Shown in pieces: positions 7,331 to 12,032 of a DNA stretch of 12,032 nt. Source of the stretch: CAYMCJ01 sp964388985 (GTDB lineage Bacteria; Patescibacteriota; Patescibacteriia; Patescibacteriales; CAYMCJ01); assembly GCA_964388985.1 (NCBI GenBank), contig CAYMCJ010000032.1:1-12032 (forward strand), read 5' to 3'. The stretch's first letter is position 1. Each line of letters starts with the position of its first letter. The notes under the pieces were generated by a model. That model was not told where the DNA came from. It saw only the letters and a program-made list of their open reading frames with translations, and searched no databases. The position numbers and the translations under genes are program-made.

Positions 7331-8194
7331 ATGCTTATAGACCTGCAGCTTCATTCAATTTATTCTGACGGAAATTTAACGCCTACTCAATTGGCTAAAT
7401 TTATTGCCGGCCAGAGAGTAAAAATTGCGGCTTTAACTGACCATAATACTGTCGGCGGCCTTGATGAATTCAGGCGGGCTTGCCGGAAATATAGAATTAA
7501 GCCCATAACCGGCCTTGAGCTGTATGTAAATTTTGCCGCCAGAAGAATGAATTTGCTTTGGTTTAATTTTGATGATAAAAATCCAGAATTGCATAATATT
7601 TTGCGCCAAAGCCAGATTAGAAGAAGAAATCAGGTAAGAACGATTTTAAAAAAATTAGTCCAACAAGGTTTTAAAATCAAGGTAAATAAAATATTGGATA
7701 AATATACTCATTATACGCCGATTAATCATATTGTTAGAGATATTTATTCAATTCCTTTTAATCAAAAGAAAATCAAAAGTGATTTAAAAATTAAGAACCC
7801 TCGGGAAAATGAAATAATTATTAAATATTTTAAGAATGAAAAAATCGGCGTTTTAAGGGAAAGCTATGTTAATATAAATAGAATTTTAAAATTAAGAAAA
7901 AGAATCGGTGGCCAGTTAATTTTGAATCATCCAGCCAAGTATACTTATATCAGGAGAAAAAATTGGGAGGATTTAAAAAAAATCGGGCTGGACGGAGTTG
8001 AAGTATTGTCCCCTCATCATTCTATCGGCGCCGTAATGTACGCTCAACACTTGGCGCGGGAGTTGAATTTTATAGCCACCGGTGGCTCGGATTTCCATCG
8101 TTTTGAAGGCGGCGGCGAGCCCTTGCAGAGCGCTTTTGATTATTTTGAAATAGACTCAAAATATTTAAGAAGAATAAAGGAAATTATCGGTTGA
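7331..8194 (+). CDS. PHP-domain metal-dependent phosphoesterase
   Basis: The 287-residue protein has the layout of stand-alone PHP proteins such as YciV/RNase AM: MLIDLQLHSIYSDG (1-14), ALTDHNTVGG (34-43), GLELYV (61-66), LILNHPAKY (196-204), GVEVLSPHH (222-230) and ATGGSDFHRF (249-258). These supply a multi-metal site: H8, D13, D37, H38, E63, H200, D254 and H256. The first histidine of the usual DLHxH motif is glutamine here (Q6), so one metal ligand is changed. Family members hydrolyse phosphodiester or phosphomonoester bonds in nucleic acids, nucleotides or histidinol phosphate; this substrate is not evident. It starts 39 bp after the phosphotransferase gene without a clear Shine-Dalgarno and ends on TGA. 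Confidence 0.85.
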   Translation: MLIDLQLHSIYSDGNLTPTQLAKFIAGQRVKIAALTDHNTVGGLDEFRRACRKYRIKPITGLELYVNFAARRMNLLWFNFDDKNPELHNILRQSQIRRRNQVRTILKKLVQQGFKIKVNKILDKYTHYTPINHIVRDIYSIPFNQKKIKSDLKIKNPRENEIIIKYFKNEKIGVLRESYVNINRILKLRKRIGGQLILNHPAKYTYIRRKNWEDLKKIGLDGVEVLSPHHSIGAVMYAQHLARELNFIATGGSDFHRFEGGGEPLQSAFDYFEIDSKYLRRIKEIIG

Positions 8195-8268
8195 TAATAT
8201 TGGAATCTGCGCATTTTGGCATTAATTGTAGGAAGGCAAGACTTTGTGTTCTTGCACAAAATTTTGCT

Positions 8269-8362
8269 AAAAGAAAAATAAGAATAAGAAGAAAAATAAG
8301 AATTACCCGGCGCACGGCTTTAAACCATTTTTTTTATTCTTATTTTTCTTATTTTTCCTTTT
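8269..8362. repeat. Purine/pyrimidine-strand inverted repeat before the kinase-like gene
   Basis: An A/G-only stretch (8269-8303, with units such as AGAAAAATAAG) faces a mostly T/C stretch (8336-8362) that is its inverse complement apart from about 8 nt of extra repeat in the left arm. The loop of about 32 nt (8304-8335) contains a GC-rich ACCCGGCGCACGGC core. The right arm ends 13 bp before the ATG at 8376, in place of a ribosome-binding site. The rest of the 8195-8375 gap shows only a small hairpin candidate (GCAAGA/TCTTGC near 8236-8255). Confidence 0.7.
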
Positions 8363-8375
8363 ATTTTTTTAATTT

Positions 8376-8939
8376 ATGCACCATTTAATTTTTGAAGGTC
8401 CTGAACTGGCGGGAAAAAGCTGGTTGATGTCGGAAATCTATAACGCCCTGGAGCCGAAATACAATAAAAGCCGGGTCCTGCTTGACGGTTGTCATTGGCT
8501 TAACTGTGATTTGGGAATATTTGGAGGTTTATACGGAAAAAAATTTATTGAAAATTATTTGCCCATATTTAAACTGCTGAATAATGAAAATATACTGGTG
8601 GAAAAATTTCATCTGGCCGATATAGTCAACCGGCGGCTTTATCAAAATAAAAGTATAAACTATTCGGCTGTTGAAAAAAAATTAATAAAGTTTGATTTTA
8701 AAATTATTTTGGTGCTGCTGCCGGGGGAAGAAAGTATTATTAAAAAAAGAATTAAAGACCGTCTCGCCCTTTATCCGCATTATGAAAGAATACTGCATCC
8801 GCCCGGCTGGTATTTAAAGCAGCAAAAAGAGTATCTAAGAGAAATTAAAAAAACCAGGTTGCCCTATCTGGCTATTCGGACAGATGTTTTGCCTGACAGC
8901 CGGTTATCAAAAAAAATATTAGAATGGATAGGAGAATAA
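8376..8939 (+). CDS. P-loop nucleoside/nucleotide kinase-like protein (thymidylate-kinase-like fold)
   Basis: LIFEGPELAGKSWL (4-17) is a Walker A loop (G8 to S15, with K14). ENILVEKFHLADIVNRR (71-87) sits where thymidylate kinases carry their conserved acidic/arginine motif, and KRIKDR (124-129) resembles a basic lid. The 187-residue length and the alpha/beta pattern fit deoxynucleoside/thymidylate kinases. However, the DRYxxSxxAYQ signature of true Tmk is absent, so the acceptor is uncertain and I give no symbol. It lies in a tight group with the next gene (4-bp gap), so it probably shares a transcript and perhaps a role with the glucan enzymes. No Shine-Dalgarno is visible. Confidence 0.65.
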   Translation: MHHLIFEGPELAGKSWLMSEIYNALEPKYNKSRVLLDGCHWLNCDLGIFGGLYGKKFIENYLPIFKLLNNENILVEKFHLADIVNRRLYQNKSINYSAVEKKLIKFDFKIILVLLPGEESIIKKRIKDRLALYPHYERILHPPGWYLKQQKEYLREIKKTRLPYLAIRTDVLPDSRLSKKILEWIGE

Positions 8940-8943
8940 AATT

Positions 8944-10134
8944 ATGCCCAGTGATTTAATTAAACAAGCCTATAAAAAATCAATTGAGCTGCTTATAAGA
9001 AATTCGTCTTCAAGCGGTTTTTTGGCGGCTCGACCGAAAAGGACCAAATTAAATGTTCTGCTTCATTATGACTGGATTTTTGGGCGCGATGCCTCTATCT
9101 GCTCTTTGGGCGCGATTGCCAGCGGGCAGAAGGAATTAATAAAAACCGCTCGGCGCACCCTTATAACTCTGGCCCGCCAGCAAACAAAGTCTGGGCAGAT
9201 TCCCAATGCCGTGAATGAAAATGAAACCAAAGTGGAATATTATTATTTGTCTTCTGTCGACGCTACCCTTTGGTGGCTGATTGCCATTAAATATTATCAG
9301 AAATACAGCCGGGACAAAAAAACCTATAAATTGCTTGAGCCCAGAGTTAATCGGGCTTTGAAGTGGCTTAACAGCCAAACCGGCGGGGAGACCAATTTGC
9401 TTGTCCAGAGTCAGGCTGGCGATTGGGCTGATTTAATGCCGGTTCACGGCCATGCTCTTTATTCAAACGCGCTCTGGTATTGGCTGCAGGATCTGTATAA
9501 GCTTAAAGGTCGGGATATGACCATGGCTGGAATAAGAGCTGTTTTTTATCCTTTTAAGCGCCAGACCGGTTCAATTTTTTATAAAAAGAATTTTCTTTAT
9601 CCGCGTTTAAGAGATTTTATTAGAAAAAGAATCAAAACGACCGATTATTATTTAAGCTATGTTTCCACCTATACGGCTGGCCGGCACTGCGACGTTTACG
9701 GAAATATTTTAGCTTTAATGTTGGGTTTGCCCGACGCTAAATTAAAGAAAAAAATTTTAAATTATTTTTTAAAGCAGAAAATTAGCGTTCCCTACCCGGT
9801 AAGAGTATTGGATAACCCGATTTTAAAAAGTGAAAGAGAATGGAACGAGGTTATGGAACATTATGATAAAAACAGACCCTGGCATTACCATAATGCTGGT
9901 ATCTGGCCATATGTCGGCGGCTTCTGGGTAATTATGCTTTATAAAATCGGGCAGAAAAAGATAGCCAAAATTGAATTGGGAAAACTGGCTTTAGTTAATA
10001 AGGTTAATAATTGGCAGTTTAATGAGTGGTTTAACGGCCAAACTGGCCAGTCGCAGGGAATGCCGGGCCAGTCCTGGAACGCGGCTATGTTTATATTAGC
10101 TTATCATTGTTTAAAAGGCGATTTTAAATTATGA
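8944..10134 (+). CDS. (alpha/alpha)6-barrel glycosidase, amylo-alpha-1,6-glucosidase/GH100-like
   Basis: The 396-residue protein has the helical-barrel motifs shared by glycogen debranching enzyme glucosidase domains and GH100 neutral invertases. They are YDWIFGRDASICSLG (42-56), SSVDATLWWLIA (103-114), QAGDWADLMPVHGHALYSNALWY (157-179), RPWHYHNAGIWPYVGGFW (311-328), NEWFNGQTGQ (360-369) and GQSWNAAMFILAYH (375-388). By analogy with GH100, an aspartate of GDWAD (D160 or D163) and E361 are the likely acid/base pair. Clustering with glgA2 and a GH57 gene favours an alpha-glucan debranching role, but the short single-domain form lacks the N-terminal domain of classic debranching enzymes, so a disaccharide substrate is possible. 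AGGAG at 8930-8934 lies inside the upstream gene. Its TGA stop overlaps the glgA2 ATG. Confidence 0.75.
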   Translation: MPSDLIKQAYKKSIELLIRNSSSSGFLAARPKRTKLNVLLHYDWIFGRDASICSLGAIASGQKELIKTARRTLITLARQQTKSGQIPNAVNENETKVEYYYLSSVDATLWWLIAIKYYQKYSRDKKTYKLLEPRVNRALKWLNSQTGGETNLLVQSQAGDWADLMPVHGHALYSNALWYWLQDLYKLKGRDMTMAGIRAVFYPFKRQTGSIFYKKNFLYPRLRDFIRKRIKTTDYYLSYVSTYTAGRHCDVYGNILALMLGLPDAKLKKKILNYFLKQKISVPYPVRVLDNPILKSEREWNEVMEHYDKNRPWHYHNAGIWPYVGGFWVIMLYKIGQKKIAKIELGKLALVNKVNNWQFNEWFNGQTGQSQGMPGQSWNAAMFILAYHCLKGDFKL

Positions 10135-11534
10135 GAAATAAGGAAATAAAAATTTTAATGGCCTCGGCCGAAGCGGCTCCGTTTGCCAAGGTTGGGGGTC
10201 TGGCTGATATAGTCGGCAGCCTGCCGGGAGCTTTGAAAAAATTGGGCTGTGATGTCAGGGTTATTATACCCCTATATGGTTCGGTTGATAGAAAAAAATA
10301 TAAGCTAAAAAAAACATTTTCCAATGTTTTAATTTTAACCAACGGCCGGATCGTTAAAGTAAATTTATGGCAAACCAATTATCATGAGGTTAAATTTTAT
10401 TTTATTGATTATAAAAAATATTTTGGCAATAAAAAAGTGTATTTTGGTAATAATGCTGAGCGCTTTTTATTTTTTTCTTCTGTTTGTTTGCGGATTTTAC
10501 CGGTTATAAAATTTAAGCCCGACATAATCCATTGTCATGATTTTCATACCGCCATGATAACCGATTTAATTAAAGCCCGTAATTTAAGTTATAAAACCCT
10601 TTATACAATTCATAATTTAAATTATCAGGGCAAGTCGGAGATAGAAGTTTTGTCATCCGGAAATTTGGCGGTTGATTCCCTGGAATCTTTAACCAAAGAC
10701 GCTCAGGATAATGATATTAATTTTATGACCCAGGGAATAATAAATGCTGGCTTGGTAAATACGGTTAGTCCGACTTATTCCAAAGAGATGGCCACTTCCG
10801 TATACGGCGCCGGGCTGGAAAAAATTATTAAACAAAACCAGAGTAAAATTTCTGGTATTTTAAACGGCCTTGACGTGGATTTTTTTAATCCCGCGGCTGA
10901 TAGAAATATAAAATATAAATATTCAATTAAAACCTTAAACAATAAAATAAAGAATAAACTTTATTTACAGAAATTATTGGGTTTGCCGGCTGATAAAAAT
11001 ATTGCTCTGGTTGGTTTTATTTCCCGCTTGGCCTGGCAAAAGGGGATAGAGTTAATTGCCGAAGATTTAATAGAAGATTCTAATTGTCAGTTTATTTTTT
11101 TGGGAACCGGGCAAAAGAATTATGAAAGTTATTTGAAAAAACTGGGCAGAAAATATCCGGATAAAGTTAGCGCCCGAATTGAGTTTGATATAAAATTAGC
11201 GCAGATGATTTACGCCGGTTCGGATATATTTTTAATGCCTTCCCGGTTTGAGCCCTGCGGCTTGGGGCAGATGATAGCCATGCGTTATGGAGCGGTGCCG
11301 ATAGTGCGGGCAACTGGGGGATTAGAAGATACGGTTGATGAAAAAGTCGGTTTTAGCTTTATTGATTTTTCCCCCGAAAAATTATTTCAGGCGCTAAAGA
11401 AAGCTTTGAATATATATTATAGTAAACCGAAGAAATGGCAGAAAATTCAGAAAAATGGAATGAAAAGAGATTTTTCCTGGAATAAGTCAGCCAAAGAATA
11501 TCTAAAATTATACAGTAAATTAGCGGTTAAATAA
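10131..11534 (+). CDS. glgA: Glycogen/starch synthase (GT5), paralogue 2
   Basis: This is a second GT5 synthase, 467 residues, with a complete motif set: AEAAPFAKVGGLADIVGSLP (13-32), IIHCHDFHTAMI (132-143), TIHNLNYQG (159-167), ILNGLDVDFFNP (243-254), ISRLAWQKGIELI (297-309; R299 and K304) and MPSRFEPCGLGQMIAMRYG (369-387; E374). It differs from glgA1 in having KVGGLAD rather than KTGGLGD, the standard SRFEPCGL rather than SHHEPCGI, and no basic tail. The two look like long-diverged paralogues or separately acquired genes rather than a recent duplication. The ATG overlaps the stop of the preceding glycosidase gene (ATGA, 10131-10134), indicating translational coupling. A hairpin-rich stretch and an intrinsic terminator follow. 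Confidence 0.94.
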   Translation: MRNKEIKILMASAEAAPFAKVGGLADIVGSLPGALKKLGCDVRVIIPLYGSVDRKKYKLKKTFSNVLILTNGRIVKVNLWQTNYHEVKFYFIDYKKYFGNKKVYFGNNAERFLFFSSVCLRILPVIKFKPDIIHCHDFHTAMITDLIKARNLSYKTLYTIHNLNYQGKSEIEVLSSGNLAVDSLESLTKDAQDNDINFMTQGIINAGLVNTVSPTYSKEMATSVYGAGLEKIIKQNQSKISGILNGLDVDFFNPAADRNIKYKYSIKTLNNKIKNKLYLQKLLGLPADKNIALVGFISRLAWQKGIELIAEDLIEDSNCQFIFLGTGQKNYESYLKKLGRKYPDKVSARIEFDIKLAQMIYAGSDIFLMPSRFEPCGLGQMIAMRYGAVPIVRATGGLEDTVDEKVGFSFIDFSPEKLFQALKKALNIYYSKPKKWQKIQKNGMKRDFSWNKSAKEYLKLYSKLAVK

Positions 11535-11544
11535 TTAAGTTGCC

Positions 11545-11621
11545 GCAGTTCTCCGAAGCGTCGGAAAGACTGCGATGCGGTGGTTATATCTTACGTAGGG
11601 TGGATTATGGCCTTACGTAAG
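11545..11621 (+). other. GC-richer patch with two hairpins, candidate structured RNA or glgA2 3' UTR
   Basis: The first hairpin, 11545-11573, has GCAGT/ACTGC outside and TCCGA/TCGGA inside, around an AGCG loop. An alternative pairing, CCGCA (11543-11547) with TGCGG (11576-11580), would compete with it. The second hairpin, 11590-11621, pairs CTTACGTA with TACGTAAG (8 bp) around a 16-nt loop. The patch is clearly richer in G+C than the surrounding intergenic DNA and ends directly before a terminator. No known riboswitch, tRNA, SRP RNA or 6S motif was recognised. Confidence 0.45.
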
Positions 11622-11625
11622 GGCA

Positions 11626-11659
11626 AAAAGAGCGTTTAATAACAGCTCTTTTATTTTTT
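11626..11659 (+). terminator. Rho-independent terminator after glgA2
   Basis: AAAAGAGC (11626-11633) and GCTCTTTT (11645-11652) form a perfect 8-bp stem with an 11-nt loop, followed by ATTTTTT. It would end the glucan-cluster transcript about 115 nt after the glgA2 stop. Confidence 0.85.
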
Positions 11660-11666
11660 ATCCACA
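11658..11666 (+). other. Perfect DnaA-box-like 9-mer beside an A+T-rich tract
   Basis: TTATCCACA matches the classic DnaA box exactly. An inverse near-match (GGTGGATTA, 7 of 9) lies at 11599-11607, and about 100 bp of almost pure A+T follows (11670-11765). There is only one perfect box and no dnaA or dnaN nearby, so a replication-origin role is not supported; a chance match is the simplest reading. Confidence 0.25.
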
Positions 11667-11771
11667 GACTTTATAAATTATTAAGATGTTATTAACTCTT
11701 TATTAAAGTATTAATATTTTTTATTTAATATAAGCTAATTTTTTTTTAAAGAATAATTATTTTTTTTGTAG

Positions 11772-11777
11772 TATAAT
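11772..11777 (+). promoter_or_regulatory. -10 box of the promoter for the 40-aa gene
   Basis: A consensus TATAAT lies about 60 bp before the small ORF. No good -35 is found at 16-18 bp upstream (the area reads AAAGAATA); TTTAAA at 11745-11750 is too far away. The initiation point would be near 11784, giving a leader of about 54 nt. That leader contains GGGT/ACCC (11800-11813) and CCTTT/AAAGG (11812-11826) pairings, which are mutually exclusive. The second one covers the first bases of the ribosome-binding site. Confidence 0.5.
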
Positions 11778-11837
11778 ATAAATAAGATAGGTTTTATTTG
11801 GGTCTTTTAACCCTTTATCAAAAAGGAGGAGGTTATT

Positions 11838-11960
11838 ATGAGCTATAAAGAAGCCAGCGAAGCTCTTTCGTTTTCAAAATTGTTTCAAAAATCTTCTCCA
11901 AAAGAAAGAGAGGAGGCCATAAATTACCTCCTAAAAAGATGGGGGGAGAGAGAGTCTTAA
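11838..11960 (+). CDS. Small orphan protein, 40 residues, own transcription unit
   Basis: The frame begins MSYKEASEALSFSKLFQKSS and ends in KEREEAINYLLKRWGERES. I do not recognise the family. Support for a real gene is the surroundings: an unusually strong ribosome-binding site (AGGAGGAGGTT, 11824-11834) 3 nt before the ATG, a TATAAT box upstream, and a strong intrinsic terminator 21 nt after the stop. The composition is highly charged. Residues 21-38 (from PKEREE) look like a capped amphipathic helix, and 4-18 may form a second; there is no signal peptide, membrane segment, cysteine or metal motif. A small cytosolic binding protein or regulator would fit. A leader-peptide role seems less likely, because no run of one amino acid is present and the terminator shows no obvious antiterminator partner. 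Confidence 0.7.
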   Translation: MSYKEASEALSFSKLFQKSSPKEREEAINYLLKRWGERES

Positions 11961-11981
11961 TTGACTCGTTAAAAAATTCAC

Positions 11982-12018
11982 AAAGCGTTATTCTTTATTA
12001 ATTGAATAATGCTTTTTT
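11982..12018 (+). terminator. Rho-independent terminator after the 40-aa gene
   Basis: AAAGCGTTATTC (11982-11993) pairs with GAATAATGCTTT (12004-12015) over 12 positions, including one G-U pair, around a 10-nt loop. It ends in a run of six T (12013-12018). It closes a transcript of roughly 235 nt starting near 11784. Confidence 0.88.
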
Positions 12019-12032
12019 ATAATTAATAAATA

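Noticed and set aside
8191..8388. 65-codon frame overlapping the PHP stop and the start of the kinase-like gene
   Set aside because: It spans the A/G-T/C inverted repeat, giving low-complexity KRKIRIRRKIRI and FFYSYFSYFSFYFF stretches, and has no ribosome-binding site.
8376..8939. Housekeeping thymidylate kinase (tmk)
   Set aside because: The Walker A loop fits, but the DRY-type signature and the usual lid are missing.
11658..11765. Chromosomal replication origin
   Set aside because: There is only one perfect DnaA box and no dnaA, dnaN, rpmH or gidA-type neighbours.
11838..12018. Attenuator leader peptide for a gene beyond the window
   Set aside because: The peptide is long for a leader and has no run of regulatory codons, and no alternative antiterminator pairing with the terminator stem was found; not fully excluded because the downstream gene is out of view.

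Overview
The window is low-GC bacterial DNA, with A+T-rich gaps and genes full of AAA/ATT/TTA codons. TGA works as a stop (the PHP and debranching-like genes end on it), so a code that reads TGA as glycine is not in use. The topA-dprA and yebC-ruvC neighbourhoods, a stand-alone four-helix-bundle (S23-type) gene, many starts without a Shine-Dalgarno and a compact alpha-glucan cluster together suggest a member of the Patescibacteria (Candidate Phyla Radiation). That assignment is inference; no rRNA or other marker gene is present to settle it.

Layout. Positions 1-1325 (minus strand) hold the first codons of topA, running off the left edge, and a complete dprA with a good divergent promoter. Positions 1523-3255 (plus) hold yebC and ruvC. 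These are classic neighbours, here separated by an inverted-repeat-bounded module carrying a four-helix-bundle gene. Positions 3349-6068 hold glgA1 and a GH57 alpha-glucan enzyme. After a 177-bp palindromic element, positions 6269-11534 hold an APH-fold phosphotransferase, a PHP-domain protein, a P-loop nucleotide-kinase-like protein, an (alpha/alpha)6-barrel glycosidase (debranching-enzyme/GH100-like) and a second, divergent glycogen synthase, glgA2. The last two genes overlap by ATGA. After glgA2 comes a short GC-richer patch with two hairpins and a terminator. A compact, separate transcription unit for a 40-residue protein follows, with its own -10 box, strong ribosome-binding site and terminator.

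How the genes work together. The two glycogen synthases would elongate alpha-1,4-glucan from a sugar nucleotide. The GH57 and (alpha/alpha)6 enzymes would trim, transfer or debranch it. The three phosphate-handling proteins between them have no assigned role but share the cluster. No glgC, glgB or glgP is present in the window.

Most striking non-coding feature. Six of the intergenic gaps from 1 to 8400 carry long inverted repeats, mostly built from about 7-bp A+T-rich units that differ from gap to gap. One pair flanks the S23-type gene, and the gap before topA holds a gene-less version of the same repeat. A different heptamer (GATTGCC, four copies) lies in frame inside yebC. The best candidates for something undescribed are this repeat system and its S23-carrying module, the 40-aa orphan gene, and the structured patch after glgA2.
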